DNA of 64,000 nucleotides from Cyclina sinensis (GCA_012932295.1 JAAONU010000001.1:5169104-5233103); one strand, 5' to 3'. Positions 10,795-25,119 are shown, counted from the stretch's first letter. Program-made: numbers and translations. Notes: a model not told the origin generated them from the letters alone.

Positions 10795-11770
10795 AAGGGG
10801 TTTAGCCATCAAACGCTTGCTTAGCTCATCTAAGCATACAGTGCTCACTGTGAGAGATTGTAATCGCTTAATGTCCGATGTTTGTTTGTCAATGTGTGTG
10901 TCTGTTGATCTTAACTGATCATAACAACATTTTGAATGATATTTTGCATCCAACAAACATGAAAGTTGATCAGGATGATTATCTTGATGATTTTAGGTCA
11001 AATATGAATACTGTTCAGGAAGGGTAAATAAATTGATCACTGACTTAAATCAAAGAAAACCTTATAAACGCTCATTTTAAACTCGGCCATCATGAATTCT
11101 GGACAAATTGTTTGTGTTGATAATCTCTCTGGATCAGTTTACACATAAGTAACCTGCGAACAAAAAAAACAGGTCATCGATTGCATAAGTCAAAAGAAAA
11201 CTTTCAAATGCGCTATATGTTTCCTGGTGAACTCAGTCATCATGATGCTTGGTCAAACTGTTTGTCTTGATGATGTCTGGGTCAGTTTCGAATTTGTGAC
11301 ACCTGGGGTAAAAACTAGCTCACTGTTTTAAATCGAAGGAAAACTTCAGTGGCATCATTTTGCATTTAGTCATGATTCTTACTGTTTGACTTGGCAATGT
11401 CCAGTTCAAATGAGTCATTTAGGGTCAGTAATTAGCTCACTACTTGAAATAACTGTGATAGTGAACAGGGCTATATTATTACCCATCCATATGAACATTA
11501 ATCGGAAAATAACCGTGTTCCCTTTGCTGCTTTCATGTTAAATATAAGTTACAGCAAGGTTTGCAGTATTTTTAGTAGTTTGTATTTTTGAAATGTGTAC
11601 TCAGTATCTGTATAATATGTATAAGAAATGACAATTTTGACTTAGCAGAGTTAGATTTTTTATGCTGAGTATGCTTTTTTGTTTCAATGACATTCATTGG
11701 TCTTTATGTTTGTGCAATGGTAGACAGCTGAGCAATATAGGATTGTCATGGCGCTCTTACTTGTTTAAGC
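10795..11770 (+). repeat. Degenerate repeat of about three units, downstream of ChAT
   Basis: Related segments recur about every 130-150 bases: CATGAATTCTGGACAAATTG near 11089, CATGATGCTTGGTCAAACTG near 11239 and CATGATTCTTACTGTTTG near 11371, each followed by a TCAGT or CTCACT stretch. It ends near GACAGCTGAGCAATATAGG and ATTGTCATGGCGCTCTTAC. This layout is familiar from dispersed bivalve repeats; it is non-coding. Confidence 0.6.
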
Positions 11771-14700
11771 TCCTATCTATAGATTAGTCCAGTAATATTG
11801 GGAAAGTACTTCAAGTCATCAACAGTATAATAATGGAGGGATATATGCTGAAATACGTGCCTGTTCATAATTTTCATTTTATTTTGAACCTGAACAATTT
11901 ATTAATTGCCTAGGTACCTTAAGTAGTTTTATAAAAAAGAAAATAAGTATACAGAGAGTAGAATGTGATGCGATTTTATTTAGTAATGATTTGATATCTT
12001 AAACACTTAGATAGATGACAATTTGTAATTTGGCCAGCTTAAATCATAATCTTGCAATTTTTAATTACGGTGTTTTTCAAAATTGAAATTTCATATTATA
12101 ATTATAACATAGAATTACCACTTATATTGATTTACTAAGTTTAAGATAAAAGTTATATTATAATTTAAAACGACCAGGCTGAAGTTCAGATAAATGCTTG
12201 GAACTCAGAGCATGTTCACAAACCATGTAAAATATATATGAAAAAATACATGTTTTCACCTATGATGTATGAAAACAAGCAATGAAATACAGGTTAAATT
12301 TTATCTATAACTAGGGATACGTAAACGATTTTGCCCTGTACAACTTTATTAAAGCAAAATAAAATATTGTGATCAGTGAAAGTATTTCAGAAAAGAAAAG
12401 ACAATGTTTATTTGTCTAACACTACATACATACATACATCAGTACTTATCATGTGCTTATTTATTAACCAAAACTGTTAGGGAAACTCTGACAACTTATA
12501 TAACTTAAAATGTTGATTTGTTCGGATGTACTTTAATACAAACAAAATAAGTGTTTAAATAACCTTTTTAGGTAACTTAGAAAGGCGTTAATCTGTAAAT
12601 ATAACTTAGATTAGTTACTTAGGTTAGACTGATTGTTATTATGTTGTTAAAAGATATTGTCATCTATATTATATTATTGTTGAACACACTTGTTACGTTG
12701 TGATAAAATACCGGAATAAGTTCAGAATATTAGTCACTTAGCGCTCATTAAAATAACCCTCCATATGGTGGCATTCCTTTTGAAAATATATATGTTACAC
12801 TTGTTTACGTCAAGCTATTTAAATATTTAGATATTTATTGGGAGTTGTTGTTTAATGTTTATGATCAGTAATAAAGAATGCAACACACATTACTTGTTAT
12901 TTTCCTATGTACCATTTATTAAACAGCACACACGCAAAAACAAATTTAAAAAACAAACAAAAAAACGGTGTCGAGCGTGTAAGTTATTTAATTGATTGTT
13001 ATATATACATGTGTGTGTAATGAGCTTTTAATATGTGTAAGTTGAGACATTTTTCCCTAAGATAATGGCATCTTTGTACTAGCAAATCCACATAATGTGA
13101 CAAAAATAGAACGAGATAAACTCTTTTGTGCCAAAATGTATTTTTTAAGCACTTAGAATTTTAGAGAAAAATCCTTGCTGTATCTAGTAAGAATTTACTC
13201 ACTTATCACTAGTTGTTTAAACGTTTGTTACGACAATACAGTGTGTTTCAAATCATTCAAAGAATATTACTTGCCATCGTAGGAATCATTTGAGTACATG
13301 TTATTTAATCTAATAAAGAGCAAGGTCTGAAGTTCCAAGCAAAGAAGTTATAATGTTTACATTCTTACAAAAAACTTTTTAATTATTCCGGAATTCATGT
13401 TTCAGTCATACATTCAACTTTACATTTACAGATCTAAATATTTACAAAACACTGAATACACAAAATAGACAATCAGTGAAAAAGCATCGCAGAAAAGTAT
13501 TCAATTATTGTTAACTGTCATGTTTGAATAACGAACGTTGTTCCGTTTTGACAATTATGTCAGAATTTCTTCCCTACTTTGCCGATTTATCAGCAATTCT
13601 TCGGCGTGATTTCCGTTCATATCCGGAGTAAATATTGTAGTCTCTTACCAGCTACATAAAAGACTGTTTTTGCTCCATTCATTGCATGATCAACTGATGC
13701 TATAATGGTAAACATATAAAAGCGATCACATAAACATGATTACCTACCGGTTCCTTTGTTTGGAAGTGGTCTATAAATACGTTATAGTCCGCTTAAGAGG
13801 CCTATAATTATCTCTAGACCTGTTCTATTTCTTTTGTTTATAGTACAATAGTGTACCGTGCATATGACAAAAAGTATGGACGGAGGCTATTTTCTGTCAA
13901 TACACAACAACTGCTCTGAAAACATTTGATAATTATGATGCACTTTTTGCAAAATAATGAGAATATATTAAAGAAAATTCTTGTAAGTTTAAGGAAGAAT
14001 ATCACGTTCCAAGTAGAATGATTTTTGTTGGGTCTGTGCAGTTCTTAGTATTTTGTAAAAATCAATGTTTCAGCTGCAGAAAAAAGCTCATGTGTTTGAT
14101 TGTGTCACTTTGAAAATTTTAAATACATACCATGTAAAGAATTTTATATACTAGAATTTTGAAGGAAAATATTGATATGTAACTGGTTTTGGCTTATTTC
14201 TGTATTTACCATGTAGACAGAAATATAGATACCTGATATTTGTAGTAATATACATGTGAGCATTTTGACACAATTTTTAAAAGTATATGTTGCGGGGCTT
14301 GGATTTCCATTGTAACGCATTTTCCTCCGCCTTTTTACAAATTCGAGTAATAAATTTATTCCACCGATTAAAAAAAGCTATTAAATTCTAAACATATTTT
14401 TTTGTAACCATGACAACAGAGTTGCTAAATGCCTTTTATCAATTTTTTTCAGAAATAGCAACATTTCCTTCTTATTGTTATATAATTTTTTAGAGGGGAA
14501 CGTGTTAGAAACCATCATAATATTTTTACTCTAAGTGAAAAAACAATCTTTGCATTTTTTGAACAGTTGAAATATTAAAGGTAACGAAGAATTACACAAA
14601 CCTAACAAATTTCATTCTATCCTTAGAACATAGTACAATTCTGCCCTTTATTAAAGTCAGGTATATACATCATATCATATCATACCAAATTTTCAATTTG

Positions 14701-15870
14701 AATCAAATCTCGCTGGCTTGCAAAAGGCCGGTGGTTCTACTTAGGTGCTACCTCTAGCCTGAAATAATGTCCGAAGGGGAACCTTGGGTCTTCCTCCACC
14801 ATTCAAAGCTGGAAAGTCGCCATTTGATCTTCATTGTGTCGGTATTAGTAAAATCCCAACAAATAAATAAATAAATAGATAAATACTTAAATGTTAACTT
14901 AAGATTTAAAACTCCCGAAATTTCAAATTCTGTAAACTTGATAAAATAAAAATAGCTTTTAGGCCATGAAATTAAGTGACGCAATCTAAAACTAGTGTTT
15001 TAATTATGCTTTCACTGATTTCATTTCGTAAATTGAAACACGTTTTTTTTCAAAGAGAGACAGTGCTTAGATCGAGACAACGTCTTTCAATCTAAGAAAA
15101 GTCTCCGACTTGAAAAAGTGCCAATGAACCAGCGATCTCCGGCTAAAAGCAATCTATTGAAAAATTATATCGACTTCATGAAAGAATAACAGTTTAAAAT
15201 TTTATTAGGTCTAATAAAGTGTTATATTCCTGAATAATCTGTAAATTAACAGATATTGTATACATTTACCGGTTTAAAGATTTTTCAATCTGTAAATTTA
15301 CAAGTTGATATATGAAATGTTGTGAAATTACATTTATTCTCAAAACTGCAGGATCAATTTTTCTGGAAAATCTGTAAATTTTATATATTATTTGTAAATT
15401 CACAGGTTGTTTGTAAATATAACGCTTTCTTAGATAATCCCCAGATATGACAATGAGATGCTTTAGAACAGACGTAAAAAATAAAACTCACCCTTCCTTT
15501 AAAAATATCCACAGCCTGCGACAGGATCTGAACTGTTTTCTTTTTCATTTGTTTCTAAGATCTGCGACAATTTGTCATTTGTTTCATACCCTGACAAGTC
15601 CATCTTTTGAAGATTTGTATTTACCACGACAATTTGTACCAGTTATGCACATATCATCTATGCGACGAAATCTTTTGTATTTATTGATTGCAAACATATT
15701 TACAAGCGCTTAGAACGGTATATGCAATTTGACATATCAAGACTGTAACTGCATCGCTTTTCTTCTTTTTTTTTATGAACTTTCTTTATTTTCATTTATA
15801 CATCTTAAAATGCGTTAAAAGTGTCAAAAGCCAAAATGAACTGTTTAAAATAAAAGAACATGTAGGTGAG
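11771..15870. other. Intergenic, no supportable gene
   Basis: AT-rich sequence with scattered short open frames that show no family similarity and no convincing splice context. A short AAATA run lies near 14857-14885. Nothing else was recognised. Confidence 0.5.
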
Positions 15871-15872
15871 TC

Positions 15873-16020
15873 AGTTATCATTCTCGGAAGAGGTCTGCAT
15901 AGTGTTAATAGACCTGTTAGGGGATTTGGAAACCTCGCTCACTACGCTTGCTCGGTTCACAAATCCACTCACAGGTCTATAAACTCCATGCAAATTTCTT
16001 CCTCGAACGATAACTATAAC
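15873..16020. repeat. Fold-back element, imperfect palindrome
   Basis: The left arm starts GTTATCATTCTCGGAAGAGG. The right arm ends CCTCGAACGATAACTATAAC. Within the arms AATAGACCTGTTAGGGGATT faces the complement of AATCCACTCACAGGTCTATA. The centre is near CTCGCTCACTACGCTTGCTCGG. Its architecture resembles 55236-55389, though the sequences differ. Confidence 0.75.
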
Positions 16021-16499
16021 TTACACTTGCTTTTAGCATAATTTGTAGAGAAGTCAAAACATTGACAAGCGGTATAAAAATCGACAGATTTGTAAGTTCA
16101 TAAAGATAAATGCAGTGAAAATATAAAGCACAGGTTGTATTTTATATAGGAGTTGACCTACAACATGTACTTTGAGGATACCTAATCATCTTAATTAAAA
16201 ATTTTGTTATGCCAAGAAGCCTTAATATTGCAATTACATTCATGAAATGATTGTAAGTAGCGATATTTCGCTTGCACTTTTAAACGTTGCATGTAGGATG
16301 ACAAATCCACAAAACAGATGGTTCAATGACATGAAAAGTATTTTCGTGAACAAGATGTATTTTTGACAAGTTTGTGTTTGCGTTCAGAAATGTTTCCTTA
16401 CTGTACAGGCTGCACATAATTTTTTCAACCTTCAGAAACAACTTCCAATATGTGACGGAAGTGGGCATTTCCCTCAGATAATTAGAAATTGCTAGTTTG

Positions 16500-16820
16500 A
16501 ATGGTCGATGACCAGCAATTTGCATATCCTTGACGACCAAGCACGTCAAGACCTAGCATGGAGAATCGTGTTTAAAGATGGTGGATTGTCCATGGTACTG
16601 GCAGGAATCAGCAAAAAGACTGACCGACCTGCAGGTCATTGACAATAGCACGCTGATAGCTGAACGGTATTGCAATAAGATGTTCATCAGTGCGATGCTG
16701 CAACATTGCAATGGACTATAATGCCCGCGCTAGGAAGGTCAACATCACCAACTAGTACCTGGACAAGCAGAATGGAACAGCCAGGCCGGTCACTTCAACT
16801 CAACCCTGAGATGTTTTCAA
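16500..16820 (+). pseudogene. Tc1-like transposase fragment, degenerate
   Basis: Read with frame changes, the + strand gives DGGLSMVLAGIS (the Tc1 family GGSVMVWGGIS block), then LQVIDNSTLIAERYCNKM, then NARARKVNITN.YLD (the DNARPH block with the second catalytic Asp region), and WPARSLQLNPE-like residues (WPARSPDLNPIE). Internal stops and frameshifts show it is dead. The N-terminal DNA-binding part is not recognisable. Confidence 0.75.
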
Positions 16821-16884
16821 TCTAATAAGTACATCATTTGGTAGGTTAGAGTTAAATTCATCAAGTCAGCTCGTAATTATTTGT

Positions 16885-17110
16885 TTTTATGAGAGCATGT
16901 TAGCGCAAATGTGAGGTTCGTGCACTCTAGAACCTGGTTTAAACCCAAGTGGCAAATGTTTTGCCACTGACTGTTCCACGGCGGCAACCCCGCTGATTCT
17001 CGTTTCCGTTAGTTTATGTGGTGACTTTTTCTAACTGATCAATATATAAAAATATACTCTTTTTTCCTCTCTAGTTTTTGACTGCACAGGGAGGCTATGG
17101 TTTTTAATGT
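16885..17110 (+). mobile_element. tRNA-derived SINE-like element
   Basis: 16901-16911 (TAGCGCAAATG) fits the polymerase III A box consensus TRGYNNARNNG exactly. 16936-16946 (GGTTTAAACCC) resembles the B box, 35 bases downstream. It is followed by a GC-richer core (CACTGACTGTTCCACGGCGG, 16971-16990), as in SINEs with a conserved central domain. I could not fix the 3' end or target-site duplication. Confidence 0.55.
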
Positions 17111-18755
17111 GGTTCTAACTCTTTTTAACAATGTAACCTTCGTCGACCAGGTTTCTTTTAATTTCTTGTATGTCATTCCTAGAAGGGGACTACTACACCA
17201 ATGACAATTACCATAAAAAATAGGAGTAACATCGTGTTATACGACAAATGGACCTGCCAATATGTTTTGTTTTCACTTGTAAAACTATCTAATTTTTTAA
17301 AAAACCGTTCAATGAAGGCTCCAGTTGAAACGCCGATGTCATTGTGTACAATATGATAGGTTACATAAATGAACTTAGTTCTTTTTTGATAAACAAAACT
17401 GTAAAAAAATATTCCTGATATGTCAAATGTTGTGGCTGCTGTTTCGTTTCATTTACGTGGCTAACAATTTTGTATGTCGATTTTTTTTATTGTTTTTGGC
17501 CTAATACTTTCGTACCAATGCGTGATTAGTATTGAGTCATTTCAGTCTCAAGCACTCAATGGTCGCATGAGAAATTGACTGAAATTACATGTGTTATGAT
17601 TAAACAAGACACAATAAGGACAATAATTGTTTTGTTATTTGACAGTTGGTATAAATATTTGGTCGTTCTTTATAACGATTAATCTCTTACAGTATGACGT
17701 TCTATTTTACATGTAGTTAATTTATTTTCGTTAGTTTTAATTCACAGAATTATGAAATTTATATTTCACGATGTTACTTTGCTGATTATCTGCTAAGTGA
17801 TATGATAAATACGACGACCGAAATTAGAGGTTTTAAACTAAACAAAATGTTATGATTTGTTGAAAACTGTATAAAAATTAAACATCGTTGTCCAATGAAA
17901 TCTACCTGTATAAATATCTCTTCACAAAACCGAAAATAAATTTCCGGTGCTCGTTATTTAAGGTACATCTTCCTTTTTTCCCGTGATCGTTGATCTTTCA
18001 AAAGTAATGACCGAGTGCATCGGACGAAATGTTGTGACTAAACAATATTATAATGGCGCCATATGTTCAATGCAGTTTCATTTAAGCATCACATTTAGTC
18101 GTCATATTTATAATTTTCCCTAACGAGATGAGGTTGAGTTTGGTCCTCTTCAACAAAGCAATGGGTTATCTTTTCCTTAACAGTGAAAGTATTAAACTTT
18201 ACAATAAGCATTGTGTTGGTAATGTAAGCGAGAAAATACGACAGTTATGCTTCTACAAGAAATCGGCAATAGTGTCAGCTCCTCTTGTTCCCCTGTGTTG
18301 TAATATAAAACGAAATATTTCATTTCAGTCTTCTTAGTTCTTAAATATTTAATAAATAATCAACCACCAAACAAATAACTGTCTTGCAAAACGAGCAAAA
18401 TTAAACAACTTTACCAAATCCGGCAGCGTGAGATGCTCTCATTTCAGGAAACGACATCTCCATAGACTACTACTGAATATTATATTTGATTAACCCAGGT
18501 GTCTAAAACAATAATATATCTTTTACGTTAATAAACAATCCAAGCGTGGAACACATCTTGTATAATAGATAAATATATATTTAAAATAATTATGGTGACT
18601 TATTTTAAATTGATTCCTGTTACGAGCTCACGAGAAAATCAGAATCGTGTCTTAAGTGAAATTAACAGCGTTAAAAAAGTATGATTAAGGACACACTTAA
18701 AACTACGCTAGCTTTTTAAGTTCAGGATTTTGAGTTTTATATTTCAGGATATTTT
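17111..18755. other. Intergenic, no supportable gene
   Basis: AT-rich; a 69-codon open frame near 18128 has no recognisable family and no support. Nothing else was seen. Confidence 0.5.
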
Positions 18756-18756
18756 T

Positions 18757-20183
18757 ATGCTCCCCGAAGGGAGAGCATAAAGTCTCCGCTTTGTTCGTCC
18801 TCCGTCCGTCGCACGCTTGTCCGGAGAATAACTGGAAAAGTATTGAATAAATTTGATTGAATCTTAAAAAACATTGATAGAGACGAGTGAGAGTAAGGTG
18901 CAGTGTCCAAGAACTTTAATATATCCTTGCAATTTTTAAAAAATTATCTCCTTTAAGTTAATAATGCTCGTCCGGATTATGACTCCTAAACTGTCCATAA
19001 TATCTCATTAAAACAGTTATAGAGACTAGTCAGAGAAAGTGCAGTGTCAAAGAACCATAACTCTTAGTTTTTGAATTATCTCCCTTTATAATACTTAATA
19101 ATACTTGTCTGGGTATGAATTTAAGAAGTACTGAAGGAATTTGATTAAAACTTCATACAGTCATAGATACTAGAGTGAAAGTTCAATAACCATATGTTTA
19201 CCTTGCTTAATGTTTGAATTATCTCCCTTTATGATACTAAAAATGATTAATTATGCTTGTCCGGAGTACAACTTTTAAACTATCAATGATATCTCATTGA
19301 AACTCCACACAGTTGTAGGGGCTAGTGAGAGGAAATGTAGTGTTAAAGAATCATTATTCTATAGTATTTAATTTATGAATTATATCCCTTTATGGTACTT
19401 AATAATGCTTGTCCGGAGAATAACTTCAAAACTATTTAAGAAATTTTATTAACACTCTACACAATGACAGAGAACAGTGAGAGGAAATGCAGTGTTTATA
19501 AACCTTAATTCTACCTTGCTTAATTTTTTTATTATCCCCCTTAATGATAATTACAAAAGTCAAATGATACTTGTCTGGACTATAACTTCTAAAGTATCAA
19601 AGCTTTCTCAATATGTCTTCACACGGTTATAGAAACTAGTGAGAGGAAGTTATATGTTAAAAAACCATCACTCTACATTACTTTGTTTTTATTATCTCCC
19701 TTTATAATACCTAATAATGCTTGTTAGGAAAATAACTTGAAAAGTATTGAAGGAAATTGAATAAAACTTCACACAGTTATGAAGACCAACGAGAGGAAGT
19801 GCAGTGTTAGAAAACGATCACTTTAAATCAGTTAGTTTTTAATTTAATATAGCAACCGCGATCGATAGATAAATCAGTGGCTTATCAGTTGGAATTTCTG
19901 GAGAACAACACTGATTATATGAAGTACAGGTCCACGTTTTACACTTTCCAACCTAGCACTTGACACATTTCTAGCCAACATTCACAGATTAAACAAGTTG
20001 CAGGTAATTTTTGCAATAAATCAACTGTCCTTACAAATGTGGGGTTTATACTATAAATCCTCAAATATGTTTCGTTATGATTATCCTTACTATAACTTAA
20101 AAAGTATTTAATTTCACATGTTATTGAAATACCATTGCTAGTACATTTCTGCCATTCTGAACAAATATACTTCGGGGAGCATT
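18757..20183. mobile_element. Element with TGCTCCCCGAAG ends and internal degenerate repeats
   Basis: The left end has TATGCTCCCCGAAGGGAGAG and the right end ACTTCGGGGAGCAT, its complement. Between them lie about seven degenerate units of roughly 150-200 bases. Each has TGCTTGTCCGGAGAATAACT, an ACACAGTTATAGAGACTAGT block, GAGAGGAAGTGCAGTGTTAA, and a TTATCTCCCTTTATGATACT stretch. No long frame remains. A related fragment is at 45755-46150. Confidence 0.7.
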
Positions 20184-23100
20184 ATCTGGGTTTAATAATT
20201 TCTTGTTATGTATTTTATTCAATGAGTCATTGTATCAACTGCTGCAGACTTTTTCAATCGTTGTATAAAGATAACAGATAAAATATATCACATTAAAGAA
20301 ACGCATACAAGTTGAAGTTTCCTTGAATATTTATAATATTACACTAACAGATTGTTTTTAAGCTCTTCGTCGAAAGGTTTTTATGCATAAGTATCGGTTT
20401 TAATTTCTTAAATACTGACCTACAAGAAATGTGAAACTTAATTATACCACTACCAATGAGAATTTTCTAGAAATTTTACCACTCCTAGGGTACTAGAAAT
20501 GTGACAAAGTGGCCTTAATAACTTTAATTTCATAAATTCTAAATTGCCGTATACGTTATTTTGCACAGCAAAGTATATTGTAACGATATGTTTAGGAAAA
20601 ATTCTTAACACTTTTAAAAAAGATCACTTTTCTAAGAATTCATGCTTGATATAAGCTGGGTATCTTTAACGCTTACTGTCATGATACTTAAGAAAGTTTA
20701 CTTAAATGTCGCAAATATGTTTATAGAAGTTCTCGTAAAAATGTAAATACGTCATACGTTTGATATAATCGGGTCTAGAATGAACTTATTCACAAATATA
20801 TCTGATCTCTGTCGTTTTCTTTTTTTTTTTTTTTGTTTGTTTTTAAATATTTTACAACAATTTTTTTACAGACTTGATGATGTACATGTTTCATGTCGCA
20901 AAATGACAAACCAGTGCCCCCATATTCATGATCAAATATTCATATGTTTGTTTGTTTTTCGTTAAAAATTGAACTTATTTCCTCTACCCCACCCGACTAG
21001 TCATTTTCTCAACTGTATCCTATTTCCTTATAATATTGTCGACAATAAGAGACAAAGAGTTTCTGAACGAAGATCAACTATTAAATAATTTATCTACATA
21101 GCAAATATTTAGTTTTGAATTGGAACTAAATGAAATAAAAATTGCTCATAAGATTTACATACCCTTGTATGTACCTCAGTTACTTCTAAAAAACACAATA
21201 TAAATACATAAAACAAGTAGGATTTCATTTATGAATATCTTACTTTTTGTTTATTACAAACTTACATTAACATTAACATTTTCATTATCTTTGAAATTAC
21301 TGAGTTTGACAATGACATGTAATGTAAAAAAAGTAAGTTCCTTTTCCCAAAGTAGCGTGTATGGAATAATTTGGACCACTAAGTCGTAACTCATTTAGCA
21401 GTGGCGTGTTCAGATAATCTCCATTAAGAAAGTTTATTAGAAAATGTAAATCAGATAAGATATCTAAATTCAAATATATTCGTTTTTCAAGCTGTCTTTA
21501 TGCTTCACTATTCGATGCAAATAAATATGTCTGTACTTATTAGTTACGGGTATCTTTAGACTGCCAGAAAACTACATGTTTACATATTTATTCATAAATA
21601 CAAAAAGTCAATAAATATCCAACCGCATTAGATTGTATTTTTATGTACACTAAACTAAGTAAACTACTGAAAGAATAGAACAAATAACTGTCAGAGATAG
21701 TTGTTGTTAACATATCACTTTATCAACATATAAATCTTCTTTTACGAACATTTCTAAGGAAACATATGATAGAACTGTTTACAATAGATTTTTAACAACA
21801 CGTTTTCTACACTTAATGCCTGAACACATAATACCCTTTTAAAATGTATGCCTTAAATAATAATAAGCCAAACTTTTAGGGTAAGAAGGCTGTACTCATC
21901 TTTTTTGCCTCTGTAATATGAGACCATTCAGAATTTGTCTATGAATACTCATTACGTTGCCCGCTATCTTCCAAATCAGAGCACCCCATATTATCAGATT
22001 TATAAATTACCTTTGTGTTCGTTTTTTTCAGTAGCATTATTGTTATTTTACTGCTCATACTGGTATGGATTCATTGAAACAGCATTTATCATTTCTATAG
22101 CGTTAGACCAGAAGTTTCTTCGTAAGCATATTCATTTTAACAGAGGCTAGCATCCGGAAATTGGAAATGTGTCATCGATAATTCTGTGTTACACTAATGA
22201 AGTGCAACTCAAGGGATTAATGCAAAGTGCATTTATTAGATCAAATTGGTTCTCTAGATCTTTATCAATTTTCTTGAGGTCTTTATGGTAATTTCGCGGC
22301 CTTTTCCGGCTTTATGTATCTTCTTGATTAATTTTGTAACACGTATGATGCCAATTACACCAGGAAATTCATTCATGATTCGTTTTAGATATGTGTCTCG
22401 TTCCTATATTACGTCATCTAATATTACACAGGATGTAAATTAAAACTAAAACAGTTAACATTCAGTCTGTCTTTCTTGAGAATTCTTTGAACAGTGACTT
22501 TTATTCAAGTATCTCTTGTTAAGGACAAACTAGTAGTTATGACAAACATTCGATTATAAGGTTAGTCATTCGGATGCCTTTCCAAAAGGTAGAACGCTTA
22601 GGACCGCTATAAAGTATATGTTGTTTCTACACACCTTAATGACTAAATTACGTAGGGATGTCTCAAAATTACAGAACAGGATACAAAAACTTAAAATCAA
22701 CGCTTCGCTGGCGGTTGTTCTGTTTTTATCTTTAAAGCTATGCAGACGGGAATCATAAAAAGTCTGAAGTGTTATACATTTTACTTACATAATAACTTTA
22801 AAAGTCAAATGACTTCTTTATCTAGCAGGTGTAAACAATAGGCAATTAAGCGGTAGGCTTACAATTTATTAAATATTTATAGGAAATACAAGTGTTCACA
22901 CACGTTTTCGTAATTTTTCTCTTAAGCAATATTAGTCATTGTTGGACCATGATAAAAGGACAGAATTATAACAATTTCATTGACAACAATTATGATATCC
23001 ATATTTTAGTAAGTCTTCTATTGTCTTTACATAGCAGTTTTTGGAACCACTACGTTGAGTAATTTCATCCCCGTTCTCAGCCGTTTTTACTTAGCGCTAC

Positions 23101-23610
23101 ATCAAACCATGACCTTTACTAAGTCAACGAAAATACCCAGTTAATACTGGCATGGTTAAATATTGGGCACTGTTCGTGTTTTCAAAAGAATTCCCTTTAT
23201 AAATTAATTTCTTATTCGTAAACACGATATCCAATGATATCTTAAGTAGCTGAATGTGAGTTGTAAGGCTCCATTTTAGAGATTATTGCAATCGCACAAA
23301 AAGCGCTAGCGATTATGTAACGCCAACGCATTGACACGTTTTACATTATATACTTTATTTCAATTAAGTACAAATTATTTGGAAGACAAATCTAGTGTAG
23401 CTACAGTAACCTTCATAAATAAGTACGAATAGTTAAAAAATGTTTTATATAGTTTAAAAGGCGTAAGTTACAGTTTTGCATTTCTAACAACCTATATACT
23501 GAACTAACTTTAATAATGGAGGTCAAATATAAGCTTAAATATTCTTATGATCTAGATAGAAAGCCGGGTTACATGTAAATTAGCCTGTGTTGCAAACTTA
23601 GTCTTTCTCT
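20184..23610. other. Intergenic, no supportable gene
   Basis: AT-rich with small unsupported open frames at 20780 and 21935. No repeat arrays, RNA genes or known protein motifs were recognised. Confidence 0.5.
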
Positions 23611-23613
23611 GAT

Positions 23614-23637
23614 TATCGCCGTTCCTGGACGGCGATA
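23614..23637. repeat. Short perfect hairpin
   Basis: TATCGCCGT and ACGGCGATA form a perfect 9-bp stem around TCCTGG. GC-rich stems are rare here. Function unknown. Confidence 0.6.
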
Positions 23638-23639
23638 TA

Positions 23640-25115
23640 TACAATTAACAAGATTTGAACAGTTTTGCCTGTACACCGCCTGCCTTTAGCCAATCAAAGC
23701 GCATAATTTCATATCACATAATAACAAAATGGACGTCAAAAATCTTCAGTAAGGGATGTGTTAATGGACTCGCCCAACCGCCATGTTTGTCTGGTTACTT
23801 ATTCTTACAACTGAAAAATACCATCATCAATGTACAAACTCATTACCAGTCTTCAGGCTCTTGCTTGATAACACAAGATAATCGCAATATTTTTTGCTAA
23901 ATGTCATTTCTAACTAGAGAATATAGTCTAAATAAGAGTATGTTTTGTTTGTTTTTTTCCAAAACTTGCACTTAAAGAAAAAAATTAAATGTTTGCTTCC
24001 GGGCGATTCTAATCAGGATACAAACTTCCCGCAGCGGTTATTTCCCCTGATCAGTACAGTTAAAGTACCCGGTGCGAGGAGTTTGATCAGGATATATCCG
24101 TGTTTAATATATGCTTGTTTAGGGTCACGACAATATCGTATTTTTTTACCTAAAATTTATTCTGTTTAAATTTTACATGTAATATTCTTATGATATTGAA
24201 GAATAGTATCTAGCTTTTGTTAAGTAAACATTTTTTAAGTAATAAATAAAGTAAAAAGCTACGCAAATAGCTAATTAATTATGCGTAGACTGGTTTACAT
24301 CAAAGCAATATTTACAAGGTTTTTAATGCTGCAAATTTTAACAAGATGTATAAAGATATTGGCATGCTTTTCATAAAGAAGCCAAATCATCCACTTTCAA
24401 AAATAGCCCAGGTACAATAAAAACTACAATGTATACTTCATCTGCTTTATTATTTCTGTGTGAGAATTTTCAGATATAACTTCGCTTTTCACTGCAAAGC
24501 ATGTTATAAAATTATCAAATCAATGAATAAATTCATCTATGGATAAGACGTCAAACATGGCTGAACGGCGAATTCAAGCATTTTTAGAAATGCTAATACT
24601 TGTATTTGCTTTACAATTTACAATTTCTTTAATAAACCTGCATAATATAATAATTTGCTGACTCTAGGGCATGACAAAGGCTTAAAACCTACAATGGGCA
24701 GGTTTAGTTTATTGATAAGGGCTTTGTCAGGTGAATAGGGTGTGGGTGTAAAATCTTGACCTTTCAATAATACCAAAATGCTGAGCTAAACGTATGTTCT
24801 GAATAGTGTCAAGAGGAAATTGTAATAAGCAGTTAAACGTTGCTTAATTATCGTTTTGAATTGTTTTTTATATTATCATTTTTTGTATATTTCTTTTTTA
24901 AATTTTTTATGAAGTAGTTTATGATTTGGTTGTGATTTAAAGTCATTCTTTTAAGATTGGGATAACAGTTTAGTTTGAATGTTTTAGAGAAGTCTGTTTT
25001 TTGGTGAAAATTGGTATCTTAATGCTTACCCTACGTATACGCAAAAGCTGTAACACGTTCCCGACTTTTGTGGTGGACCAAACATAGAGATCTCTTGACT
25101 CTAGATGATCTAATA
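23640..25115. other. Intergenic, no supportable gene
   Basis: It includes a CCAATCAAAG stretch near 23690, which could be a chance CCAAT box or part of an old element. The open frames here have no recognisable family. Confidence 0.4.
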
Positions 25116-25119
25116 TTAA

